Source of the DNA: Salegentibacter salarius
GTDB lineage: Bacteria > Bacteroidota > Bacteroidia > Flavobacteriales > Flavobacteriaceae
Direction: 5' to 3'
Length of the DNA stretch: 64,000 nucleotides
Assembly (NCBI RefSeq): GCF_900168265.1
Contig: NZ_FVZF01000014.1
Coordinates: forward strand, 22,927-86,926
Positions 36,572-46,322 of the stretch are shown in pieces. The stretch's first letter is position 1. Each line of letters starts with the position of its first letter. The notes below the pieces were generated by a model. The model had not been told where the DNA came from and ran no database searches. It was given only the letters and a program-made list of their open reading frames with translations. The position numbers were made by a program, and so were the translations under genes.

Positions 36572-38135
36572 ATTTAAGGCTTCCAGTTAAATCATTTTTT
36601 TCATGGATTAAAACATCCCCGCTCATTTCTTCAGGAAGCTCAATGTCCATCAATGAAAGAATGGTAGGGGCAATGTCGCTTAATTTTCCTTCAGATAATT
36701 CCAGTTCTTCGTCTGCACCTAATAAAATACAGGGCATAGGATTTATGGTATGGGTGGTAAAAGGAGAACCATCGTCATTTTTCATTTTATCGGCGTTACC
36801 ATGATCTGCAATGATAATTACTGCATACTCATTTTCCAATGCTGTTTGGACTACAGCTTCAGTACAGGAATCCACAGTCTCACAGGCTTTTTTTGTAGCT
36901 TTCATATCTCCCGAATGGCCTACCATGTCGGGATTTGCAAAATTCAGGCAAATAAAATCTGCTTTTTTATCCTTTAATTCTGGAATGATCGCATCACGTA
37001 TTTCTTCGGCGCTCATTTCCGGTTTTTTATCGAAGGTAGAAACATCAGGAGAATCGATCAGGATTCTTTTTTCCCCTTCGAATTCTTTCTCTCTTCCTCC
37101 GTTAAAGAAATATGTTACGTGCGGATATTTTATGGTTTCGGCTATTCTAATTTGTTTTTTACCCTCTCTGGATAGTACCTCACCTAAGATATTGTCAAGA
37201 TCTTCTCCTTCAAATAATACCGGCACATTTTTAAATGTTTTGTCATAGCGGGTCATGGTGATATAGCGCAGATCGAGTTTTTTCATCTGCTCTTCAGGAA
37301 AATCTTTTTGGGTGAGAGCCTCTGTGATCTGTCGGGAACGATCGGTGCGATAGTTAAAACAAATCACGACATCCCCATCATTAAGAGTAGCTATAGGTTC
37401 ATCGTTTTCAGTTAAAACTATGGGTTTTAAAAAATCATCAGTTTCATCTTCTTTATATTTTTGATTAAGTGTTTCTTTTAATTTTTCGGCTTTAACTTTG
37501 GTCTCTGCTTCACCATTTACCAAAGCCTTATATGCTTTTGCAGTTCTGTCCCAGTTTTCACCCCTGTCCATAGCGTAATACCGGCCTATTATACTGGCTA
37601 ATTTCCCGGTTGTTTTTTGAAAATGCTCCTGTAAGTCTTCAATGAAGCCAATGCCACTTTTAGGATCGGCATCGCGGCCATCGGTAAAAGCATGAATATA
37701 AACTTCTGAAAAATCCTGTTCAGCTGCAATACTGCAAAGTGCTTTTAGATGATCTATATGAGAATGAACACCACCATTGGAGATGAGCCCCATAAGATGA
37801 ACCTTTTTGCTTTCTTTTTTAGCATAATCAAAAGCATTTATCAGTACAATATTCTTATTAAGATTTGCATCTTTAATCGCAAGGTCTATTTTAACCAGGT
37901 TTTGGTAAAACCACTCTACCGGCACCAATATTAATATGACCTACTTCAGAATTTCCCATCTGGCCTTCCGGCAAACCAACCGCAATACCATGGGTTTGTA
38001 GTTGGGTATGTGGTTGCTTCTGCCAGATCTTATCCATAAAAGGAGTTTTTGCCTGTACAATGGCAGATGCCTCTTTTTCCACTTCCGGGGCAATTCCCCA
38101 GCCATCCAAAATCATTAGTAAAACTTTTTTTTCAT
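36540..38135 (-). pseudogene. gpmI: 2,3-bisphosphoglycerate-independent phosphoglycerate mutase, frameshifted twice
   Basis: The protein is split into 74 and 462 residue frames. The N-terminal part has DGWG (metal Asp) and [16 protein letters not shown] with the catalytic Ser; the rest has GGVHSH, FTDGRD, CFNYRTDR, NFANPDMVGHSG and IADHGNADKM, so all metal ligands survive. Two indels are visible. The A8 run at 38125-38132 (minus strand) is one A short of joining MKKKVLL to MILDGWG. At 37907-37910 the coding strand has GTGGTTTTACC where GTGGTTTACC would read [10 protein letters not shown]. Correcting both gives 531 residues. The cause may be sequencing error, decay or slippage. It interconverts 3- and 2-phosphoglycerate. 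Confidence 0.88.
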
Positions 38136-38178
38136 AATATGTTTATGATTACTGTATCAAAATTCAGTTTTTGTTTTT

Positions 38179-39172
38179 TCAGGCATTGATTTTAAAAAGG
38201 ATCTGTTTTTTTGGAACAGCCTTATTTTGTGCTGGTATGCTCGTTTCTTTATCACTAAGCCATTCGAAGATCTTTTCAACGTCTTTTTTACGGCACAGTT
38301 CTGTTCCGGGTGTTATTGTGGCGGCAGTACCAGCGGCCACTCCCCATTTAACTGCGTCTTGAAGCCCATCTCTACGTGATAGAGAAAGAATGAGACCGCC
38401 TACCATGGAGTCTCCCGCACCAACGGTGCTTTTCTGTTTTACTGTGGGTGGTACCACATAATGAATCTTTTCTTTCGAAGCCACCATAGCACCTCTGGCC
38501 CCAAGAGAAACAATTAATATTTCAGCTTTACCTTCATCAATAATTTTTTTGGCGATTTCCTCCTGTTGCAATCCCGAAATTTCATCTTTTCCAGCCAGTT
38601 CACTTAATTCTCTGAGGTTTGGTTTCATTAGATAGACACCTGATTGTGCAGCTTCATTTAAAGCATTACCCGAGGTATCTATTACACATTTTATATTTTT
38701 ATCTTGGGCGATTTTTGCAATTTTACCGTAGAAATTATCTGGTGCACCGGGCGGTAAACTTCCGCTGGCTACTAAATACTCTACATCATCGGGTAATTGA
38801 TCAATTCTGTCTAAACATTTCTGAAGTTCTTCCTTAGAGATTTCACTTCCGGGCATTCCAAATCTAAACTGGCTACCTGTCGAATTCTCCATTACCATTA
38901 AATTTTCCCGGGTAGGATTTTTTATCTGAATCATATCCTGATCGATTTTTTCTTCTTCAAGAAGCTCTTTAATTTTATTGCCTGCGGGGCCACCGGCAGT
39001 ATATGGCCAGGGATTCGCCACCTAAAATTTTTATAGCTCTCGAAACATTGATGCCGCCACCTTCTGGTTCGTAAGTAGGTTTTTCACAGCGCAGCTTTTT
39101 TTCAGGTTTTAATTTATCGATGTAAGTGCTTTTGTCCAGCGCTGGATTTAGTGTTAATGTTACTATTTTCAT
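38179..39172 (-). pseudogene. pfkB: PfkB-type 6-phosphofructokinase, frameshifted
   Basis: The N-terminal part (start ATG 39172, MKIVTLTLNPALDKS) has EPEGGGINVSRAIKILGG. The remainder carries TAGGPAGNKI, FRFGMPG, VASGSLPPG, DTSGNAL, KPNLRELSEL and the anion-hole STVGAGDSMVGG with catalytic Asp. It resembles E. coli Pfk-2 (PfkB) more than LacC or FruK. The frames switch at about 39000-39004: the coding strand has ATATACT where ATATATACT would encode AIYTAGG, so one TA unit is missing. Correction gives 331 residues. The stop of the upstream ATPase lies 2 bases before the start. Confidence 0.88.
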
Positions 39173-39174
39173 AA

Positions 39175-42025
39175 TCAAAGATTTTTATTAAAAAGTTTTA
39201 GGACCTGTATAATGAGAAGTGGTATTAGGCTGGTAACAACTATTAAGCCCCAAATACGCATTTCGAGTTTCTGGAAAGAAAGAACATCGGCTATGCCCGG
39301 GATAAAATAGGCCGCAAATAATATCGAAAAACAGAGGGCGAGAGCCATCCAGATATATTTATTTCGAGTTACTTGGTTTTTAAAGATATGTTCATCGCTT
39401 TCTCTCATATTGAAAACGTGTAGAAGTTGCGAAAATGCAAGGCTAAAGAAGGCTATATTGTTGGTGATTTCTTCTGGCTGTTCCCATATGTAGTGAGCAA
39501 AATAGTAGGCACCGCAAATGCAAATCGCAAGAATAGAACCGTATAAACCAACCTGAAACCAGTTCTGGCGGGTCAAAATAGGTTCTTCGGGATCTTTAGG
39601 CGGTTTTTTCATAACCCCGGGGCTTCCTTCACCTACTCCCAATGCAAGTGCTGGAAAAACATCTGATAGCAAATTAAGAAAAAGCAGTTGTAATGGTAAT
39701 AGCGGTAAAGCAAACAAGCTAAAACTTATAGAGGCAATAATAATGATTTCACTAAGGTGATAAGATAACTGATAAACAATGAATTTGCGAATATTGCCAA
39801 AGATGATCCGTCCCTGTTTAATGGCCTGCACAATAGAATTAAACGCATCATCTTTCAGCACCATATCTGAGACTTCCTGGGCTACCTGGGTTCCCCTTTT
39901 TCCCATGGCTATACCTATATTGGCCCTTTTTAGGGCAGGGGCATCGTTTATACCGTCGCCGGTCATTCCCACTATTTCCCCGTTCTTCTGAAAATGTTTT
40001 ATAAGCCTCAGTTTTTGAGAGGGATCCATTCTGGAAAAAATACTGGTTTTTGTAAGATTGCTGTCTCTGCTTTCTTTTCCCAGCTCTTCCTGCAAATTTT
40101 TCCCCATAATACTGCCCGAGTCTTCTTCTCCTTCTTTAAAAAGATTAATCTGTTTTCCAACATTTTTTGCGGTGCCGGGATGATCGCCGGTTACCATTAC
40201 CACTTTAATTCCCGCTTCCCGGCAGGTCCTAATAGCATCGGCAACTTCTCTTCTTGGAGGGTCTATAAAACCTACCAGGCCTGTAAAAGTAAGTTGATGG
40301 AGAAAATCTTCGGCTTCCTCTCCTTCCGGGAGTGTATTCAGCGTTTTATACCCGAAGGCAAGTACCCTTAGACCTTCATCAGAGAGTTCATCATTTTTTT
40401 TATTCCAATATTCTTTATCATCTTCGGTGAATTCTTTCACTTCGTCATCAATGAGTATATTCCCTGATCTTTCAATTATAGCGTGGGCAGCACCTTTGCC
40501 AGCTACATAGAAGCTTTCACCTTCCTGGTTTATAGCTCCCATGACCATAGAATCTGAATCAAATGGATCGTGAAGTTTTCTCTCTAGTTGGGGGTTATCC
40601 TGGTAGAGGTCCTGATCAAATTTCTGACTAAAATTCAACAAGGCTACTTCAAGAGGATCTCCTTCACCTTTACCACTTTCTATTTCACTGTAGTCTTCAT
40701 CATTATTCTTGTCTTTATCTTCCTTGGATTTTCCAGTATCTGTTTTGTTATTGTCTTCGGAAGGGGGTTCATCTGATGATGATTTGTTGTGATTGTAAGC
40801 TTTATCATCTTTGTTAGCGTTTTTTTCTCCCGTTAAACTGGCATCATTAGCAAGAACAGCGATTTTAAGCATATGACTGAAGTTGCTATTTTCCTTTGGG
40901 CTTTCATGTTCTTTTATAACGGGCCGGGTTTTTTTATGCCATTCCACGTTCATTCTTTCATCTCCGGGAAAGTAAAACGTGTTTACAGTTAATTGGTTTT
41001 TGGTTAGAGTACCGGTTTTATCTGTAAATATAACGGTGGTTTCCCCAAGGGTTTCCACCGCTTCAAGTTTCTTCACCACTACGTTTTTCCTGGCCAATCT
41101 CAGCATTCCGCGGGCAAGAGCAATACTGGCTACTATTGGTAAACCTTCTGGTATGGCGGCTATAGTCCAGGCTATAGATGTTTGGATGAGGGTATAAATT
41201 TCCTTTCCAGAGATCCATCCAAATACAAGAAAAGCAACGGCCAGGCCAATTGTTACGAAAATTAAATGCTTTGTGAGTTTATTTAGCTTCTGGTTCAGCG
41301 GTATTTCATCTTTCTCTTCTTCGCCCACCATCGCTGAAATACTTCCCAACTCTGTCTGCATACCCGTGTTGTAGACTATAGCTTTTCCTACTCCACTGGT
41401 AACAGCGGTACCTTTATAAAGAATGTTATTGCGGTCGGCCACCTGTCGTTCTTCTTCGATGGTATCAGATGATTTAGTTACTGGAACCGATTCCCCGGTT
41501 AAAGGTGATTCATCTATAGCTAATTCGGTTGCCTGTATTATTCTGGCATCAGCAGCAATAAGGTCACCCGATTCAACAATAAGAATATCCCCGGGAACAA
41601 TTTGATCAGCATCTATTTTTTTTCTTCATGGTCTCGAAATACTCTCGCCCTTATTTTATCCATTTCCTTTAAAGCTTTCTTGGATTTCTGAGCTTTGTAT
41701 TCCATCCAAAAACCTATTACGGTATTTATTAAAAGCACCACGATAATCGCTATACCTTCGGCAAGGTCTCCAAATACAAAAGCCAGGGCTGCAGCGGCAC
41801 TCAGCAGATAAATAACAGGATTATTAATTTGGGCAAAAATTATTTTCCAGATGCTTCTTTCTTTCTGCTTTTCAAGAACATTGGGGCCATGTTTTTCCTC
41901 CTTTCCTGAACCTCATTTTTTGACAAACCTTCTTCAACATTGGTACTTACAGTTTTTGCAATTTCTTCCGCAGATTTTCGGTAAGCGTTTTCTAAGGTTT
42001 CGTTTGTTCTGTTTTCTTGTGCCAT
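39175..42025 (-). pseudogene. Second cation-translocating P-type ATPase, frameshifted twice near the N-terminus
   Basis: The segment from 41442 to 39175 (755 residues) has PEGLP, DKTGTLT, MVTGDHPGTA and TGDGINDAP. Upstream, conserved sequence continues in other frames: NNPVIYLLSAAAALAFVFGD, KIDADQIVPGD and ESPLTGESVPV. Two single-base losses in A runs of the coding strand explain this: 41892-41896 (A5, A6 expected, giving RRKKHGPNVLEK) and 41616-41623 (A8, A9 expected, giving HEEKKIDADQ). Corrected length is 950 residues. A Lys/Asp/Asn-rich insert lies in the nucleotide domain, as in the other pump. M6 keeps NLLSD, and M5 has a Ser-Glu pair; ion unknown, Ca2+-like. Whether it is functional depends on the indels. 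Confidence 0.87.
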
Positions 42026-42060
42026 TTACCAGGTATAGTTTATAAATCTGATTTAAAATT

Positions 42061-44463
42061 TCATGAAATTTCTTCCAGATAAAATTCTCTCACCTCTCCG
42101 TGTTTGAATTCATAAATTTCATTTATAACTCCAATATTTACTTTGTTACTCCATCCTTCCTCAAAGGAGATGGTCAATTTCTCCTGGTTTAACGCAATAA
42201 GAATCCAATGTTGACGATATTTAATGCGCATGGTGATCTTACTCAAATTCGGAGGAAGCTTAGGGTTTATCCATAAGGCATCTTCGCCTACTTCAAGTCC
42301 GGCGAAATTTCGCTGAATGAGATCTAGCGATCCTGCCATGGCGCCAAGGTGTACACCTTCTGGAGTGGTACCTCCCTGGATATCTTCAAAATCACTAATC
42401 AACAGGGTTTCAAAATTTACCCAGGAATCTTCTTTGTCATACTTTGAAAGAATCCAGGAAAAAACAAACCGGCTAAGTGTAGAGCCGTGAGAGGTACGTT
42501 TCTTATAGTAATTTATATTTTTTATAATCTCCTCTTCTCCAAAGCGGTGCCCTAGTTTTTCAAACAAGTTTTTAATTTCTTCTTTAGAAAATAGGTAGAA
42601 AAGCATGAGTACATCAGCCTGTTTGCTGGCTTTATATTTATTTGGAGAGTCCCCTTCATTTTCCAGGATACGATCCAGCCTTTGAATATTGTCGTATTTT
42701 TCTTTGTATTCTTCCCACGGAAATTCTTTAAGCTTTTCGTAGCCTTCAAATTGGCTAATCAATCCATCTTCAAGAAAGGGCACATACATTTTGGTACTTA
42801 TTTTCTTCCACCGCTCAAGTTGTTTATCGTCTATTTTGAGTTCTTTGTATAATTCCCTTTTACGAGTATTTTCGATTATTTCCAGTATTTCTATTGCTTT
42901 TTGGAAGACCCATGCAGCCATAACATTAGTGTAAGCATTGTTATTAAGTCCCCGTTCTTCAGAATCTGGGTAAGAAGTATGGTACTCGTCTGGTCCAACA
43001 ACACCATTAATTTCATAGCGATCATTTTTCTTGTTATAGGTGGCTTTGCTGGCCCAAAATAAAGCTATACTCAAAAAGATTTCAGCACCATAAAAAGATA
43101 GGAATTGACGATCGTTCGTAGCCAGGAAATACTGCCAAATATTATAGGCGATTGCAGAGTTTACGTGTTTCTGCAGATAGGTATTATCCTGTATCCAATT
43201 CCCTGATTTGGGGTTAAGGTGAATCGTCTGGCTTTCTTCTTTACCATTACTACCGCTTTGCCAGGGGTACATTGCTCCTTTATAGCCTCCTTCTTTTGCG
43301 GCGTACCGTGCCTCGTCGAGCCGGTAATATCGATAGAGAAGAAGATTTCGGGTAATTTCTGGAAAGCGAAGATTGAGAAAAGGAAAAATATAAAGTTCAT
43401 CCCAAAATATATGACCACGATAAGCTTCACCATGAAGTCCTCTTGCTGGTACTCCGGTATCTACACCTATGGTATTCAAAGAAGCAGTTTGTAAAATATG
43501 AAAAATATGGAGCCGTGCTAGTTTTTGGACTTCTCCACAACCAATCACACCAATGTCTGCTCTATTCCATAAGTGTTGAAATGCTTTTTTGTGCCGTGAT
43601 AGGACGGCATGGAACCTACCAGAGCGTTTTATATCTTTACAGGCTTCCAGGGAAGGTTCGCTTATAGACCGATCCCTACTGGTATAAATGGCTACTATCT
43701 TCTCTACCTCGTAAGTTACACCTTCCCTGGCTGTAAAGCCAAGTATTTGTTCTATATAACCATCTTTCTTCGAAGTTTTTGAAGTAGTTTCAACTGAATT
43801 CTTTCCAGAAAAAATTTGGGTTCGGGCAGCCTGGCTCATCGTTATTTTTGACTGCTTTGTTTGCACTTTAAGCAAAATACTGTTTTCGTTAATTTCCCTG
43901 TTATAAAGTGGATCCAGATGATGACTTTCTAAATCTGAATATCTTTCTACATTATCATTAATTACAGTTCCATCTAACGCGGTTCGAATTTCGATATCTC
44001 CACTCCAGTTTTGGGGAGTGATAGACCAGTGAATTGCTGCAAGATGTTTATCCATCATGCTAAGCAGGCGGCGGCTTTTAATTTTAGTTTGTCGACCCTT
44101 TGTATCTTTAATCACGAACATACGTTCCAGAACTCCGGTTTTCATATTTAGAGTCTGCTCGTACTCGAGAATTTGATATTTTACGAGATCTAACCATTGA
44201 CCTTCAACAGGTCTAAAACTAAGAGGTAGCCAGTTAGGGAAATTTACAAAATCTTCATTCTCTATGGTTTTCCCGGAAATTTCGGTTTTTGCTCTATTGT
44301 ATCCTCCTGCCAAATAAGTACCAGGGTAATTATACTTATTCCTGTCTACTTCTTCAGCGGCTCCTCGTGTACCAATATAACCGTTAGCCAAAGTGCAAAG
44401 GGCTTCCCGTAGTTTTTGTTCATCGGGATTCCAGTCATTATACTTGATTTTAAAAGCCTCCAT
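42061..44463 (-). CDS. Glycoside hydrolase family 65 phosphorylase (maltose/trehalose/kojibiose type)
   Basis: An 800-residue GH65 protein: an N-terminal beta-sandwich (to about residue 270), a linker, an (alpha/alpha)6 barrel and a C-terminal beta domain. Visible are HIFWDELYIFPFL, GYKGAMYPWQSG and VVGPDEYHTSY with the catalytic general-acid Glu at about 490, then LNNNAYTN. GH65 enzymes phosphorolyse alpha-glucosyl disaccharides with inversion, giving beta-glucose 1-phosphate, which the neighbouring beta-phosphoglucomutase could use. The exact disaccharide cannot be told; the otsB neighbour points to trehalose or trehalose 6-phosphate. 22 bases after otsB, 35 bases before the P-type ATPase, no signal peptide. 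Confidence 0.92.
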   Translation of the reverse strand: MEAFKIKYNDWNPDEQKLREALCTLANGYIGTRGAAEEVDRNKYNYPGTYLAGGYNRAKTEISGKTIENEDFVNFPNWLPLSFRPVEGQWLDLVKYQILEYEQTLNMKTGVLERMFVIKDTKGRQTKIKSRRLLSMMDKHLAAIHWSITPQNWSGDIEIRTALDGTVINDNVERYSDLESHHLDPLYNREINENSILLKVQTKQSKITMSQAARTQIFSGKNSVETTSKTSKKDGYIEQILGFTAREGVTYEVEKIVAIYTSRDRSISEPSLEACKDIKRSGRFHAVLSRHKKAFQHLWNRADIGVIGCGEVQKLARLHIFHILQTASLNTIGVDTGVPARGLHGEAYRGHIFWDELYIFPFLNLRFPEITRNLLLYRYYRLDEARYAAKEGGYKGAMYPWQSGSNGKEESQTIHLNPKSGNWIQDNTYLQKHVNSAIAYNIWQYFLATNDRQFLSFYGAEIFLSIALFWASKATYNKKNDRYEINGVVGPDEYHTSYPDSEERGLNNNAYTNVMAAWVFQKAIEILEIIENTRKRELYKELKIDDKQLERWKKISTKMYVPFLEDGLISQFEGYEKLKEFPWEEYKEKYDNIQRLDRILENEGDSPNKYKASKQADVLMLFYLFSKEEIKNLFEKLGHRFGEEEIIKNINYYKKRTSHGSTLSRFVFSWILSKYDKEDSWVNFETLLISDFEDIQGGTTPEGVHLGAMAGSLDLIQRNFAGLEVGEDALWINPKLPPNLSKITMRIKYRQHWILIALNQEKLTISFEEGWSNKVNIGVINEIYEFKHGEVREFYLEEIS

Positions 44464-44485
44464 AGTATTTGAACTTTTTTGATTG

Positions 44486-45292
44486 TTAATCCAGAAATCT
44501 CTTTAATTGCTCTAAAAATTCTGTAACCTGGCTTGTATCTTGTAATTTATAGGAGGCAGCTGTCTTTTCGCTATGGGCGCCTACAATTATGCCCATGCCG
44601 TCATCCTGGATGGCTTCAAACCCATCTTCATCTGTTAGATCATCGCCTATAAAAACAGGATAATTTTCTTGCTTATCCAGGTCTAAATGATTGGTTAGCC
44701 ATTCTAGAGCACGTCCCTTATGCCAGTTTATTGCCGGCTTTAATTCTACTATTTTTTTACCTCCACCTTTTTTTAATGAATCCTGTTGATCGAGAACCTC
44801 ATCTACTGTATTTTTTACCAGATCAATATGATCTTCATTTACATTCCGATAGTGAACGGCGATAGCATATTTTTTTCTTTCTACTTTTACTCCATCAATA
44901 TTCTTAAGTTTTTCGTTTAGTTCTTCTTCGGCCTGGTCCAGGGTTGGAAGGATATCTGCTTTAGATTCATGTTCCATTTCCAGTCCGTTTGGGCCTGTTA
45001 TATCAAAACCATGGCTACCGGCATAAATCACAGAATCAATGTCCACTTTAGATTTTAGGTCTTTGCGATCTCGACCGCTCAAAATAGCTATAGGAATGAG
45101 TTTACTCAATTCAGAAATAATATTTTTGTTTTTTTCTGAAAGTTTAGCCTCGTCGGGATTGGATACAATTGGAGTTAGTGTTCCATCGTAATCCAGGAAC
45201 AGCGATAGTTTTTTATTACCCAATTTATTATAAAATCCCTCTATATTTTCTAGCAGGTTGGGAAGTTCTTCGGCGGTTTTTTTCTTATGCAT
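44486..45292 (-). CDS. otsB: Trehalose-6-phosphate phosphatase
   Basis: A 268-residue HAD-superfamily phosphatase. The nucleophile motif DYDGTLTPIV has Asp34 and Asp36; AILSGRDRKDL is motif II; VELKPAINWHKGRAL carries the substrate-binding Lys; GDDLTDEDGFEAI is the metal-binding motif. It removes phosphate from trehalose 6-phosphate. No trehalose-6-phosphate synthase (otsA) is in the window. Its start overlaps the end of the beta-phosphoglucomutase gene by 8 bases, so the two are translationally coupled. Confidence 0.93.
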   Translation of the reverse strand: MHKKKTAEELPNLLENIEGFYNKLGNKKLSLFLDYDGTLTPIVSNPDEAKLSEKNKNIISELSKLIPIAILSGRDRKDLKSKVDIDSVIYAGSHGFDITGPNGLEMEHESKADILPTLDQAEEELNEKLKNIDGVKVERKKYAIAVHYRNVNEDHIDLVKNTVDEVLDQQDSLKKGGGKKIVELKPAINWHKGRALEWLTNHLDLDKQENYPVFIGDDLTDEDGFEAIQDDGMGIIVGAHSEKTAASYKLQDTSQVTEFLEQLKRFLD

Positions 45293-46028
45293 TGGCTAAG
45301 TCTTTAAGTTCGGTCATATCTGAAACAACTAAATCGGCTCCTGCCTTTTTTAGTTTTTCTTGCTTGCCATTTCGTTCAATACCAATTACCATGGCAAATC
45401 CTCCTTTTTTTCCTGCTTTCACCCCGGAAATAGCGTCTTCTACTACAATTGCATTGTTGGGATCTACATTTAGTTTTTCAGCAGCTTTTAAAAAAATATC
45501 AGGCTCAGGTTTTCCTTTCAGGTTTTCTTCTTCGGAAGTAATTCCATCAACTCTTACTGAAAAATAGGAGGTTAGCCCAGCTTTATCGATAATAAGTTTG
45601 CAATTTTTACTGGAGGAAATCACGGCCAGCTTGAGGTTCTGGCTTTTCCATTTTTTCAACATTTTTAGACTATCCTGGTACACCTCTATACCTTCTTTTT
45701 CAATAATTTGGTGGAACAGTTTATTTTTTCTTTTTGCTAAACCTTCAACAGTGTCTTGGTGGGCTGAATCATCGGGTTCTCCTTCCGGAAGATCAATATT
45801 TCTGGAATTCAAAAAACTACGAATACCATCCCGCCTGGGTTTTCCATCTATATATTCATTATAATACTCTTCAATGTCTAGCGGCTGAAAATTATCTCCT
45901 TGTTTTTCCTTTAGGAATTTGTCGAACATTTTTTTCCAGGCTTGAGCATGAAGTGTCGCTGTTTTGGTAAGTACACCATCCATGTCTAAAATGACAGCAC
46001 TAAAATCGATATTCTTAATCTCTGGCAT
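45285..46028 (-). CDS. pgmB: Beta-phosphoglucomutase family HAD hydrolase
   Basis: A 247-residue HAD protein with the nucleophile/acid motif LDMDGVLTKT (Asp15, Asp17), the cap containing a motif like RRDGIRSFL (substrate binding), SSSKNCKLI (Ser), the GKPEPDIFLKA Lys and VEDAISGVKAG (metal). Beta-PGM converts beta-glucose 1-phosphate to glucose 6-phosphate, exactly the product of an inverting GH65 phosphorylase two genes downstream. First gene of the right half of the minus-strand island; its promoter must lie in 46029-46276. Confidence 0.9.
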   Translation of the reverse strand: MPEIKNIDFSAVILDMDGVLTKTATLHAQAWKKMFDKFLKEKQGDNFQPLDIEEYYNEYIDGKPRRDGIRSFLNSRNIDLPEGEPDDSAHQDTVEGLAKRKNKLFHQIIEKEGIEVYQDSLKMLKKWKSQNLKLAVISSSKNCKLIIDKAGLTSYFSVRVDGITSEEENLKGKPEPDIFLKAAEKLNVDPNNAIVVEDAISGVKAGKKGGFAMVIGIERNGKQEKLKKAGADLVVSDMTELKDLANA

Positions 46029-46276
46029 AATTTTTTAAATTATCTATAAGAACTGCTTCTTTCTAAGATAAAAAAAATGGTCTAGGTGAGATAGATTACA
46101 TTGTTTTTAATATAATCTTAGGAATATGGACTAGGGCTTTGAAGAAGTCTAAAAAGGTAAAAACTAAAAGAGGTAAGACACCGGAAAACTTTCCCTGAAA
46201 GGGGGCGTGAGTTTGTTTCGGTTAGGTTTAAAAAGAGGGAGAGGGGGTCTAAATTATAAAAAATTGGATATAAAAA
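46029..46276. other. Upstream region of pgmB, no gene
   Basis: About 250 bases between the island and the M1 peptidase gene. It should hold the promoter of the pgmB-otsB-GH65 group, but no TAnnTTTG match is visible. A purine-rich, G-rich stretch (about 46190-46245) is unlike the surrounding AT-rich sequence. No open frame. Confidence 0.4.
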
Positions 46277-46302
46277 AAGTGGCTGTTTTAGACAACCACT
46301 TT
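46277..46302 (-). terminator. Likely terminator of the following unit (upstream side of the M1 peptidase gene end)
   Basis: Inverted repeat AAAGTGG...CCACTTT with 11-bp arms and one mismatch, followed on the minus strand by a U-rich stretch (the A7 at about 46271-46279). It lies 20 bases beyond the stop of the minus-strand M1 peptidase gene. Confidence 0.7.
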
Positions 46303-46322
46303 ATAATTTTTGTTTAAGGTTT

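Noticed and set aside
36540..37928. A shorter, complete gpmI starting within the gene
   Set aside because: The shorter frame lacks the DGWG metal site and the catalytic serine, so it could not be a working mutase.
29373..46028. A prophage or plasmid-borne origin for the metabolic island
   Set aside because: No integrase, tRNA target, phage gene or direct repeat was seen at either edge, and base composition looks similar to the surroundings by eye.
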